Below, one piece after another: positions 16,682 to 24,583 of a stretch of DNA of 64,000 bases (position 1 is the first letter of the stretch; each line of letters starts with the position of its first letter). The translations under genes were made by a program, and so were the position numbers. The DNA is taken from the NCBI GenBank assembly GCA_964370855.1, contig CAYJMF010000006.1, positions 36,755-100,754 on the forward strand. Direction: 5' to 3'. The stretch comes from JAKLKS01 sp964370855. Lineage in GTDB: Bacteria > Planctomycetota > JAJSAM01 > JAKLKS01. The notes below the pieces were generated by a model that was not told the origin of the DNA, searched no databases, and saw only the letters and a list, made by a program, of their open reading frames with translations.

Positions 16682-18292
16682 ATGATGCGGAGAGTTCGCG
16701 GCGGCTTGATCGCGGCGCTGATCCTCTCCTGGCCGGCTTCACCCGTCCCGGTCCCCCTGTTCGGCCCCGCCGCCCTCGCCGAGGAGCCTCCGGCTCCCCC
16801 GCCCCCGGACGAATCGGACGGCATCGTCCGGGACTACGAGGTCGGTGACACGACCACCATCTCGGGACGCATCCGCTCCGCCTCGGGGAACCCGCTGCCC
16901 GAGGATCTGGACCTGGGGATCTCCGGACACCGCGTCCGGGGAAAGCGCCGCTGGAGCCGCACGATTCCCATCGGACCTTCCGGCACCTTCACCATCGACG
17001 GCCTCGAGAAGGGGGCGCTCCACAGGATCACCGTCCTCCGCTGGAACAGCACCATCAAGGTGACCCTCGACCGGGTGCCCTGCGGGGCCCGGGACGTGGA
17101 CATCACCCTGCAGCAGGCCGGCACCATCGCGGGGCGGGTCCTCGACGAAGCGGGACGCCCCGCGGGGGCGGGCGTGATGGTGAGCGCCCTCCTCACGCGA
17201 CGCGGGCAGTCCGGGACCCTCCCCGCGGGCGGATACTCCTCCGCCCGGACGCGGGAGGACGGCTCGTTCCTCGTGGAGTACCTGGACGCCACGGACTTCA
17301 CCGTCACGGCGACGACCGGGGCCCGGGGCGCCGAGAGCCGGGCCTACGCATGCAAGATCCCGCTCGGCTCCACGGGGGTCGTCCTGCGGTTCCCACGGAA
17401 GGATCAAAGGGATCCCGCGACCCCGAACTTCTCCCGAACCTCCCCCCACGAGCCGGCCCCGACGGCCATCACCGGCCGGCTCCTCCTCCGCGAGGGATCG
17501 GAACTCCCCGAGCATTTCAAGCTCGAGGCCGTGCCCGAGACGGGAGGGGAGAAGAAGGCGTTCTACCCCGACCCCGACGGGATTTTCGACACCGGCACCC
17601 TCCCCGACGGCACCTGGACGCTGCGGGGGGTCTCCCCCGACGGCCTGATGGCCGGGGAGCGCCGGGGGATCAAGGCGGGAAGCCGCGAGGTCGCCATCCC
17701 CCTCGACACGCACGGGTGGATCGAGGGCCGGGTCCTCGCCGCCGACGGGACCCCCGTCGGGGCGGGCTTCGTCGTGAGGGCTTCCGTGCCAGGGGATTCC
17801 GAAGCCCGCGGCCCGGGGCGGGACGGGACCGCCTTGACCCGGAAGGACGGGAGCTTCCGGGTGGAATTCCTGAAGGAGTTCCGCTTCACGCTGTCGGTCA
17901 TGCCCCCGCACACGGAGGATCCACGGCCGCACCCCGAGATCCCCGCCTCCGTCCAGCGGGACGTGCCCACGGGGAGCCGGTGGACCACGCTGCGCTTCGT
18001 GGTTCCGGTCACGGTGACGGGCACAGTGACGAACCTCGACGGGAAGCCCCTCCCCGGGGTGGAGGTGGACGCCCGCCAGGCCGACCGCGAGAGCGGCGAT
18101 TTCGCCCGGACCGACCGGGACGGGACCTTCACCCTGCGCCGGCTCGCCGCGGGGAAGTTCCGGGTCATCCTCTCCCGGGAGAATGAGAAGGCCGAACTCG
18201 GGGACTTCGAGGCCCCCGCCGACGGGCTCGTGATCAAGTACCCCATCGAGTTCACGGAGCCCGCCGGGAAGACGCCGCCGACGAACCGCTGA
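16682..18292 (+). CDS. Secreted CarboxypepD_reg repeat protein
   Basis: 536 residues. Two adjacent ATG codons (16682, 16685) follow GGAGAGGAG; the first is taken. The N terminus is a signal peptide (hydrophobic 8-25, probable cleavage after ALA near residue 33) rather than a plain anchor. Five CarboxypepD_reg domains follow (GRIRSASGNPLPEDLDL, GRVLDEAGRPAGAGVMV, GRLLLREG, GRVLAADGTPVGAGFVV, GTVTNLDGKPLPGVEV). The domains are close to one another in sequence and more Lys-rich than those of the anchored relatives, so this may be the freely secreted member of the set. A REP-like palindrome starts about 25 bases after the stop. Confidence 0.88.
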   Translation: MMRRVRGGLIAALILSWPASPVPVPLFGPAALAEEPPAPPPPDESDGIVRDYEVGDTTTISGRIRSASGNPLPEDLDLGISGHRVRGKRRWSRTIPIGPSGTFTIDGLEKGALHRITVLRWNSTIKVTLDRVPCGARDVDITLQQAGTIAGRVLDEAGRPAGAGVMVSALLTRRGQSGTLPAGGYSSARTREDGSFLVEYLDATDFTVTATTGARGAESRAYACKIPLGSTGVVLRFPRKDQRDPATPNFSRTSPHEPAPTAITGRLLLREGSELPEHFKLEAVPETGGEKKAFYPDPDGIFDTGTLPDGTWTLRGVSPDGLMAGERRGIKAGSREVAIPLDTHGWIEGRVLAADGTPVGAGFVVRASVPGDSEARGPGRDGTALTRKDGSFRVEFLKEFRFTLSVMPPHTEDPRPHPEIPASVQRDVPTGSRWTTLRFVVPVTVTGTVTNLDGKPLPGVEVDARQADRESGDFARTDRDGTFTLRRLAAGKFRVILSRENEKAELGDFEAPADGLVIKYPIEFTEPAGKTPPTNR

Positions 18293-18316
18293 TCCGCACG
18301 GGGCCCGCGCCGCCAG

Positions 18317-18410
18317 GGGGATACGGTACCCGACCCGATTCATCGGGATTGGCCTCGAGACGACCGGCCGGGCGAGAGCCCATCGCCCGACCCCGCGGGT
18401 GCCCGCGGCG
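18317..18410. repeat. REP-like palindromic element, family 1 (GGGTCGGGT type)
   Basis: The core ATACGGTACCCGACCCGATT at 18321-18340 continues to TCATCGGG, with a CCCGAT/ATCGGG hairpin, and is followed by a GC-rich second half. The core matches copies at 44419-44445, 44887-44915 and 50629-50744. The element fills the spacer between two convergent genes. Confidence 0.7.
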
Positions 18411-18413
18411 GAA

Positions 18414-19442
18414 CTACCTCCCGTCGGGCGGTCGCGGCTCCCCGGCCCCGGCCCCGGGGACCGCCAGTCCCGCGAGGGCCTTCCGAAGCCCCTCGACGAT
18501 ACCGGGGGAGGGGAGCCCCTTGCGGCCGAGGACGAGGAGGGCGAAGTTGTCGGCGAGGACCTCCTCGGGGTGGATGACGTACTGCGTGTTGCGCCCCACG
18601 CGGTCGAGGTAGTCGGGCACGTCCTCGGGCCGGAGCAGCACCGGCTCCCCCTTCCCGTCCTGCCGCGCGATCCACTTCCCGTCCTTCCCGTCCACGACCA
18701 TGAGGCGGAACTCGAGGTAGTCGAAGAGCCCCTTCCCGAACTTCGGGTCGAAGTCCGCCCTCTTCGAGTAGAGGACCGGGAGGGCCCGCACCTTCTCCCC
18801 GGCCGCCGTCACCTCCACGGAGTGGGAGCGGGTGAAGGCGTCGGGATTGGTGATCCTCCGGTCCGCGAGGGAACCGGGGAGCGCCACCTCGGGGCAGGGA
18901 GTGAATCCGACGACGGCGTAGCACCGGTCGCGGAGGGGCCCCGGCTGCCGGGAGAGCACGTGGAAGAGCTCGTGGACGAGCAGTTCCGGGCCCGGCGTCC
19001 GTGCCATGGCGCGGGGGAGGATCACGGCGTTGCCGCGGGTGTAGGCCGCGTCGAACTCCTCCCGCCCCGTGGTCTGCACGACGAGGGTCTCCGCAGGGAG
19101 GGGAAGGCCGAGCTCCCGCAGGGCCGGCTCCACCTTCGCGACCGCCTCCCGCCAGTCGGCCTTCTGCTCCGGGCTCCAGGGGAGGACCTGCTTGCGTGCG
19201 AAGGCGAGGAACTCCTTCTTCGAGACCGCCTTCGTCGACTGCAGCCGGGCGGCACGATCGAAGGGCCCCATCGCATCGACGAAGGGGTCCGCCTTCCCCA
19301 GGATCTCGCGCCCCTCCGCCTCCGTCGCGAAGCGGACGACCGTCCCCTTCCGGAGGTCGAGGAGTCCGTCCCCATCCGCCGCTGACGCCGGCCCCGCCGC
19401 CAGCGCCACGAGGAGCGTCCAGCCCTTCGCCCTCATCCGCAT
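18414..19442 (-). CDS. Secreted zincin-like metallopeptidase
   Basis: 342 residues. The start at 19442 (alternative ATG 19436) gives a short signal peptide ending ASA-AD near residue 23. The active-site motif H-E-L-F-H occurs in ELLVHELFHVLSR near residue 180, so the fold is a HExxH zincin. The third zinc ligand is not obvious; an acidic residue in the following helices would make it a gluzincin. The C-terminal third contains a long beta segment with paired Tyr/Phe (YLEFRLMVVDG). I do not recognise a named family. TACCAT at 19475-19480 is the probable promoter. The gene is followed by the family 1 REP element at 18317-18410. Confidence 0.8.
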   Translation of the reverse strand: MRMRAKGWTLLVALAAGPASAADGDGLLDLRKGTVVRFATEAEGREILGKADPFVDAMGPFDRAARLQSTKAVSKKEFLAFARKQVLPWSPEQKADWREAVAKVEPALRELGLPLPAETLVVQTTGREEFDAAYTRGNAVILPRAMARTPGPELLVHELFHVLSRQPGPLRDRCYAVVGFTPCPEVALPGSLADRRITNPDAFTRSHSVEVTAAGEKVRALPVLYSKRADFDPKFGKGLFDYLEFRLMVVDGKDGKWIARQDGKGEPVLLRPEDVPDYLDRVGRNTQYVIHPEEVLADNFALLVLGRKGLPSPGIVEGLRKALAGLAVPGAGAGEPRPPDGR

Positions 19443-19474
19443 CGCGTCGCGTACCTCCCACCCTGCACCCGCCC

Positions 19475-19480
19475 ATGGTA
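19475..19480 (-). promoter_or_regulatory. -10 box TACCAT of the zincin gene
   Basis: TACCAT on the minus strand, 32 bases before ATG 19442; GGGAGG lies between them. Confidence 0.4.
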
Positions 19481-19649
19481 CTGCGGGTCGTCGGGGTGCG
19501 GACGACGGGAGCGGGGACTTCCCGCCTCCCTGCGGTCCGGCGTCGCCGTGACCCCCATCACACGCGGCCGAGGGAACCGTGCGACCCCCGGGGAATTCCA
19601 TGCTGAGGTGCACCGGTCCGGCGGAACACAGGCCGCCGGACGGTCGATC

Positions 19650-19680
19650 GCCGCCCCCGGGGCCGGGCCCCGGGGGCGGC
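19650..19680 (-). terminator. 14-pair perfect hairpin after the DUF1570 gene
   Basis: Arms 19650-19663 and 19667-19680 are exact reverse complements with a 3-base loop, beginning ten bases after the stop of the gene ending at 19690. There is no T run, so it is a strong hairpin of terminator or 3'-end-protecting type. Confidence 0.5.
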
Positions 19681-19689
19681 ACCCACGCG

Positions 19690-21783
19690 CTACTCCCCCA
19701 GGTTCTCCCTCAGCGTCCGCAGTTCGGGGGAATCCGGGAACTGGAGCAGTCCCTGGCGAAGAAGGATGAGGGCCTTCTCGCCCTGCTTCGTCCCGGCGGC
19801 GACGCCCACGCGCAGGGCCCACTCGGGACCGGACACCGGCGAAGCGCCCCGCCCGTAGAGGGAGTCGAGGAACTTGTCGAGGGTCTCCACCCGCTTCCAC
19901 CGGGAGGCCACCTCGAAGGCGATGGACAGCGGGATGATCCGCTCCTCCGCCGGCGGAGGTACCGCGCCCCCCCCGTCGGCCCCCCCGCCCCCGGCGACGG
20001 CGCGGTCGAACCCGGCGATGGTGGTCATGAAGTCCAGGGGCTGCCCCAGCACCGTCGCGATGCCCATGGCGCGGCCGACGAACTCGACGTTCCCGGGCTC
20101 CTCCGCCACGGCCCGGCGCGCAAACCCGCGGGCGTCCTCGGGCCGCCCCGAGGCGAGCATGAGGGCCGCGACCGTGTCCATGTCGACGGCGTCGGGCTCC
20201 GCGGCGACGGCCTCGATGGCCATGGACAGGGCGGCCCGCGCGCGCTCCCGGTCCGCCTCCTCGAACAGGTGGGAGCCCCCCAGGTCCTCCTCGTACAGGA
20301 TGCGGGCGCAGGGACCGAGGACCCGGGGATCCCCGTCCCCGAGCCGGCGGACCAGCTCCACCTGGGGAGCCCGCTCCGCGGAAGAGAGGTGGCGCATCCA
20401 CTCGACGCGGACCCGGGCGTCCAGGGGGTCGAGGTCCAGGGCCCGGGCGAGCATGGTCCTCGCGATCCCCTCGCCCTCCGGGACGTGGCGGTACAGCCGG
20501 GCCACCCGCAGGATCTCGCGCGGATCGTCCCCGGCGAGACGGCCCGCTTCGTCCAGGGCGGTCCGCGCCCCCGCATCGTCCCGGGCGTTCAGCCGCTCCA
20601 CCGCACGACGGAGGAAGGGGAGCGGCGTCTCGAACTTGAGTCTCCGCGCGTGCTCCATCATCTCCCGCTGCAGCTTTCCGGGCTCCTTGATGCGGAGGTG
20701 CTCCAGCAGGCTCGACCAGGCGCCGGGCCCCTCCCGGGCGGATGCGAGCATCGCCTTGCAGTAGTTCTTGAACGGGAGGCGGTGGTTCCCGCTCCTTCCA
20801 TGCTGGAGGAAGTGCACGAGGAGCCAGGACATCGCGTAGTCGTCCAGCCCGAACTCCCGCAACGAGGGATCGCAGGAGACCACGTCCTCGAGCTTCGGGA
20901 GCTTCCCCGCGGCGTCGAGGTCGAGCACGTCCTGCAGCCGTCCCTCCTGGACCCCGCCCACCCGGTACTGGCCCATGCGGTACCGTAGCACGCTGAAGTA
21001 CTCCGCGAGCCCCTCGCTCAGCCAGATCGGCTTCCCGGCCTCCATCTCGGCGCTCATGTAGAGGTGGGTCATCTCGTGCAGCAGCGTCCGCGCCGTCTGC
21101 TCCGGCTCCTCCGGGAGGAGGAAGAGGACGATGCGCCGTTCCCCCCCCGTGACGCAGTACCCGACGACGTGCTCGCCGGGCGACGCCATGTCCTTCCTCT
21201 TCCGCTCCTCGAAGGAGCGGCGATCCCGGTAGACCAGGACCTGGACCATGAGATCGGTCCGGCCGCCGGGGCCGTTGGAGGCGAAGAACTTCCCGAAGTC
21301 CTTCAGCAGCTCCGTGAACTCCTCGACGGTGCGGCGCGGGAGGTTGCTCTCGAGGAGGATGTTCCCGATCTTGACCTTCCTGCGGCTTGCCCACGGGATG
21401 TCCCGGGCCGCGTCGAGCCGCCTCTCCTCCGCCTCGGCGACGATCCCCGCGCGGACCTCGCCCGCGCGGAGGGCGGAGTACCACTGCCCCTGGACGCGGA
21501 CCTGGCCGCTCGCGACGCGGGACTTCTCCTCCTCGTTGCGCGGGGTGGAGTCGTAGTCGCGGAACCAGCGGACCCTCTCCACCCGCCGTTCCGGCACCTC
21601 CAGGGTGACGGAGCCGACGGTGAGCGGGACCTTCCGATCCTTCTTCTCGCCGACCTTCGCCCGGAGCACCCGGCCGTCGTCGAGCCAGGCGATGTCCTCC
21701 CCGTCGGCCGGGATCCCCGGCAGGGCTTCGGGCGGCGGCCCCTGCGACAGGAGGAGCGCCAGGGCCAGGGCGGCTCGCAACAT
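19690..21783 (-). CDS. Secreted DUF1570-type metallopeptidase with TPR-like tail
   Basis: 697 residues. The start has a signal peptide (residues 2-14) and a strong GGAGGAGGAGGGAG site. After a small beta domain (GRVLRAKVGEKKDRK), residues about 150-360 form a gluzincin-like unit: TLLHEMTHLYM near residue 240 supplies HExxH and WLSEGLAEYF, some 25 residues later, supplies the glutamate, the pattern of DUF1570. The C-terminal half is helical with TPR/HEAT-like repeats of about 35 residues. It is probably periplasmic. The gene is divergent from the LRR gene at 21926 and shares with it the palindrome at 21875-21890. Family and role: secreted peptidase, substrate unknown. Confidence 0.85.
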   Translation of the reverse strand: MLRAALALALLLSQGPPPEALPGIPADGEDIAWLDDGRVLRAKVGEKKDRKVPLTVGSVTLEVPERRVERVRWFRDYDSTPRNEEEKSRVASGQVRVQGQWYSALRAGEVRAGIVAEAEERRLDAARDIPWASRRKVKIGNILLESNLPRRTVEEFTELLKDFGKFFASNGPGGRTDLMVQVLVYRDRRSFEERKRKDMASPGEHVVGYCVTGGERRIVLFLLPEEPEQTARTLLHEMTHLYMSAEMEAGKPIWLSEGLAEYFSVLRYRMGQYRVGGVQEGRLQDVLDLDAAGKLPKLEDVVSCDPSLREFGLDDYAMSWLLVHFLQHGRSGNHRLPFKNYCKAMLASAREGPGAWSSLLEHLRIKEPGKLQREMMEHARRLKFETPLPFLRRAVERLNARDDAGARTALDEAGRLAGDDPREILRVARLYRHVPEGEGIARTMLARALDLDPLDARVRVEWMRHLSSAERAPQVELVRRLGDGDPRVLGPCARILYEEDLGGSHLFEEADRERARAALSMAIEAVAAEPDAVDMDTVAALMLASGRPEDARGFARRAVAEEPGNVEFVGRAMGIATVLGQPLDFMTTIAGFDRAVAGGGGADGGGAVPPPAEERIIPLSIAFEVASRWKRVETLDKFLDSLYGRGASPVSGPEWALRVGVAAGTKQGEKALILLRQGLLQFPDSPELRTLRENLGE

Positions 21784-21816
21784 GGCTCCCTCCTCCTCCG
21801 GGACGACGGCGGGGGC

Positions 21817-21822
21817 ATTGTA
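21817..21822 (-). promoter_or_regulatory. -10 box TACAAT of the DUF1570 gene
   Basis: TACAAT on the minus strand, 33 bases before ATG 21783, with a ribosome site in the leader. Confidence 0.45.
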
Positions 21823-21874
21823 TGGGATCGGAGGGGCGGGGACCCCGGGGCGCGGGCATTCCGTGGGGGGACCC

Positions 21875-21890
21875 GGTCACGGCCGTGACC
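21875..21890. promoter_or_regulatory. Perfect 16-base palindrome in a divergent promoter region
   Basis: GGTCACGG/CCGTGACC is exactly self-complementary and lies between the divergent -10 boxes at 21817-21822 and 21914-21919, just upstream of the -35 position expected for the LRR gene. It is a candidate operator for both genes. Confidence 0.4.
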
Positions 21891-21913
21891 ATGACTCTCC
21901 CGGACGCGGCGTG

Positions 21914-21919
21914 TAGCAT
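21914..21919 (+). promoter_or_regulatory. -10 box TAGCAT, leaderless type
   Basis: TAGCAT ends six bases before ATG 21926, which predicts a transcript starting at the start codon. Confidence 0.5.
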
Positions 21920-21925
21920 CCGGTC

Positions 21926-23320
21926 ATGCGCTGTCTCGAACCGACCTCTATCGCATGGCGCCTCGACCGGTGCGCCTCCCCCCCGCCCGCCGAAGCCGCG
22001 CCGGCCCGGTTCGATGCGCCCCTCCCGCTGAGGGTGTTCTTCCGCGCGCCCGGCGAGTGCACCGCCCTCCTCGGCGAGACCCCCACTCCCGACGGCGCCG
22101 GGGTCCCCGTCCCCGCCGGTCCCTGCTGGGGCGTGGAGCCCCTCGACCGGGGCCTCGACGACGCGGGGCTCGCCGTCCTCGCCGGCCTCCTGCGCGAGAG
22201 GGGCGTCCCCGGGCTCCACCTCCCGGCCCTCGCCCGCGTCACCGGACGGGGCATCGCGAGCCTCGCCTCGGCGGGCGGCCTCCGCTGGCTCGGTTTCGAG
22301 TGCTGCTGGGAGATCCCCGGCCTGGAGGGGCTCCCCCTCCTCCGCTCCCTTCCGGACCTGGTCGACCTCGACCTCGGATCCCTCCTCCCGGGGGCGGAGG
22401 AGATCCGGTCCCTCCCGAAACTGGAGACCCTGCAGTCCACCTGCGGCGGCCTCGACGGGGAGGCGTTCGAGGCCCTCGGCGGCTGCCCGGGACTTCGGAC
22501 ACTCGACCTCGCCGAAGGCCAGTTCTCCGACGCCGACCTCGCCCGGCTGCCGGCGCTGCCGCGGCTCGAGTCGCTCCGGCTCGGGCCCCTCGCCCCTTCC
22601 TCCGCAGCCCTCGAGCTCCTTTCCCGCCACGCGGGCCTCCGCTGCCTCCGCCTCGAAGGCTTCCCGCTCGACGCCGCCGCCGTCGACGCCCTCGCGCGGT
22701 TGCCCCGCCTCGAGCATCTCCACGGCTTCCGCTACCCGGAGCGCGCGGAGGAGCTCGACGATTGCGGCCGCCTCGCGGGACTGCGGATCCTCGATGGCTA
22801 CCCGGAGCCCGGTGCGGCGCTCCTCCCGCGCGTCGCGCGGCTCCCCCTCCTCGAGGAGCTCGACCTCGACGGGACCGACGTCGGGGACGGCGACCTCGCT
22901 TCCCTCGCGGGGCTCCGGGAGCTCCGCGGCCTCGTGCTCCGCAACACGTGGACGACGGACGCGGGGCTCGTCCACCTCGCGGGGCTGCGGCGACTCGAGG
23001 TTCTCGACCTCTCCCTCACGCGGATCACCGACGCGGGGCTCGCCTGCCTCGAGGGCCGGGGGAATCTCCTCTGGCTCGGCCTCGATCTCTGCGCCGGCAT
23101 CACGGGTCGCGGCCTCGCCCACCTCCCCGCCGACGCCGCCCTCGCCGACCTCGCGGCATCGGGGTCGGGGTTCGACGCGGCCGGGCTCGCGATCCTGGCC
23201 CGGCTCCCGGCGCTGCGCTGGACGAACCTGAACAGGACGCGGATCCCGCCCGGGGAGCTGGCGGCGTTCCTGCGGGAGCGGGGGGAGGGACTGCTGTACG
23301 GGGATGACGTCCCCCGGTGA
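21926..23320 (+). CDS. Leucine-rich-repeat protein
   Basis: 464 residues. From about residue 60 the chain is a tandem array of roughly 24-residue LRR units with the pattern L-x-x-L-x-x-L-x-L-x-x-T-x-I-x-D-x-G-L (for example LSLTRITDAGLACL near residue 370 and LRNTWTTDAGLVHL before it), the ribonuclease-inhibitor or GALA-like subtype common in Planctomycetota. There is no signal peptide or membrane segment, so it is probably cytoplasmic. The start is fixed by TAGCAT six bases upstream; no ribosome site is present. The N-terminal 55 residues are not LRR. It stands alone between a divergent peptidase gene and the HEPN pair. Confidence 0.85.
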   Translation: MRCLEPTSIAWRLDRCASPPPAEAAPARFDAPLPLRVFFRAPGECTALLGETPTPDGAGVPVPAGPCWGVEPLDRGLDDAGLAVLAGLLRERGVPGLHLPALARVTGRGIASLASAGGLRWLGFECCWEIPGLEGLPLLRSLPDLVDLDLGSLLPGAEEIRSLPKLETLQSTCGGLDGEAFEALGGCPGLRTLDLAEGQFSDADLARLPALPRLESLRLGPLAPSSAALELLSRHAGLRCLRLEGFPLDAAAVDALARLPRLEHLHGFRYPERAEELDDCGRLAGLRILDGYPEPGAALLPRVARLPLLEELDLDGTDVGDGDLASLAGLRELRGLVLRNTWTTDAGLVHLAGLRRLEVLDLSLTRITDAGLACLEGRGNLLWLGLDLCAGITGRGLAHLPADAALADLAASGSGFDAAGLAILARLPALRWTNLNRTRIPPGELAAFLRERGEGLLYGDDVPR

Positions 23321-23411
23321 ATCCGGATCGGGTGAATCCGCCGCGGGTGTGACCGTGGGTGCGCGTTCGGCGGCCGGGTGGACTCCTGGCGCCCGGTTCG
23401 TCATCGACTGG

Positions 23412-23417
23412 TACGCT
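23412..23417 (+). promoter_or_regulatory. -10 box TACGCT of the HEPN pair
   Basis: TACGCT, 67 bases before ATG 23485, is the only TANNNT candidate in the spacer I consider likely. Confidence 0.25.
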
Positions 23418-23484
23418 GTGGGGAAGCAGGCCCATTCCGCCAGGGCGGGACTCGCAGGACCGCGCGTCGAGAGGAGGAGCCAGG

Positions 23485-24003
23485 ATGAAGAAGGCTCGAA
23501 GTGGAAGCATCGAGGCCCCGAAGGGGAGACCTGCGGAAGGAAGCCTCTACAACTTCCTCTCGGAGAAGGCGGCTGAGGTTCCGAAGCCCGAACACTCCCC
23601 GGATCAGGTCATGGCTGAGTGGCGACAGGCACTGCAATCGTTGGTGACGACCATTCGAGGGTGGATCAAGCCCCTGGAGGACGCCCAGTTGGCCCATGTC
23701 CACGAGGACTCCGCGGTCGTCACGGAACAGTGGCTGGGAACCTTTCAGGTTCCGCTCCTGACCATCTACTTCCCGAGTGTGGGGGCGATCTCGGTCAAGC
23801 CCATCGCGAGGCTGATCATCGGCGCAGAGGGCAGGGTCGACCTGGTGAATGGACCGAGATACGTGGCCGTCATCAGGAAGAAGGGCACGGGCTGGAACAT
23901 CGCTGAACAGTCGCCCAAACTCAGCCTGACTCCACTGACCAAGGAGACCTTCGAGGGCGCGGTGAGGGAATTGCTGAGTCCTGCGTGGCAAGCTGACAGA
24001 TGA
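23485..24003 (+). CDS. Unknown protein, first gene of a HEPN-containing pair
   Basis: 172 residues. The ATG at 23485 follows GAGGAGGAG with good spacing. The N-terminal 40 residues are polar and Lys-rich, with SLYNFLSEKAAE as the first ordered element. Residues 45-165 read as a mixed alpha/beta domain with two beta pairs (WLGTFQVPLLTIYF, GRVDLVNGPRYVAVI). I do not recognise the family, and no nucleotidyltransferase motif (G-S-x-x-x-G) is seen, so this is not an MNT partner. The stop overlaps the start of the next gene by four bases (ATGA), indicating tight coupling. Codons with A or T in the third position are visibly more frequent than in the flanking genes, hinting at recent acquisition. 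Confidence 0.75.
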   Translation: MKKARSGSIEAPKGRPAEGSLYNFLSEKAAEVPKPEHSPDQVMAEWRQALQSLVTTIRGWIKPLEDAQLAHVHEDSAVVTEQWLGTFQVPLLTIYFPSVGAISVKPIARLIIGAEGRVDLVNGPRYVAVIRKKGTGWNIAEQSPKLSLTPLTKETFEGAVRELLSPAWQADR

Positions 24004-24527
24004 CCGGGCCTTCGCCCGAGGAGTTGCTCTCGCACCATGAGAGGCAGGTGGCAGCCCTTTCCAGCCTCCAGGATGAACTTCGCACTCGCATGGCAACCGG
24101 GACGCCCCACCCGATGTTCATGTTCCTCGGAGCGGACCAGGTGGACGCGACCCTGGAGTCCATGCGACGCGAACTCGACTCCCAATTCGCACTGATGGTG
24201 GTGGCCGCCTATGAGGCCCTCCTCATGCTGGATGCCAACGCCAGAGGAAACGGTCCCAGGCGAATCAGGCTTGCGAGGGAATTCCGGACCCTGCTCAGGA
24301 AGGGAAACAAGGCCGGCAGGCGGGTCACACTCGAGGAGGTATTGGAGACCTGGGGCGGATCCTCGATTTCGCGGGGCCCCATAGGGAATTTCAAGCAGAT
24401 CTACCAGTTCCGCCACTGGCTCGCTCACGGGCGGTACTTCGTCCAACGCAGCGGCCTCGCTTCCCTGGACCCCTCGACCGCGGACGATCGCGGGAAGGCG
24501 CTCTTGAAGAGCCTCGGCCTCGCGTAG
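24000..24527 (+). CDS. HEPN-domain protein, putative RNase or toxin-like
   Basis: 175 residues, all helical. Near the C terminus the segment R138-H-W-L-A-H143-G matches the R-x4-6-H motif of HEPN domains, in the FRHWLAHGR context typical of RiboL-PSP/MAE-type HEPN proteins. Residues 50-80 (an amphipathic helix with EALLMLDAN) would be the first core helix. In this superfamily the Arg and His form a metal-independent RNase site and many members are toxins or abortive-infection effectors. Whether this one is toxic is inference. It is translationally coupled to the 172-residue gene, the obvious candidate for antitoxin or regulator. The codon use is less GC-rich than that of the neighbours. Confidence 0.7.
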   Translation: MTGPSPEELLSHHERQVAALSSLQDELRTRMATGTPHPMFMFLGADQVDATLESMRRELDSQFALMVVAAYEALLMLDANARGNGPRRIRLAREFRTLLRKGNKAGRRVTLEEVLETWGGSSISRGPIGNFKQIYQFRHWLAHGRYFVQRSGLASLDPSTADDRGKALLKSLGLA

Positions 24528-24583
24528 GCGCGAGTGGCGCCGTTAACCACCTGGTTCCGCGGATCGTACCTTCGGGCGGGAGG

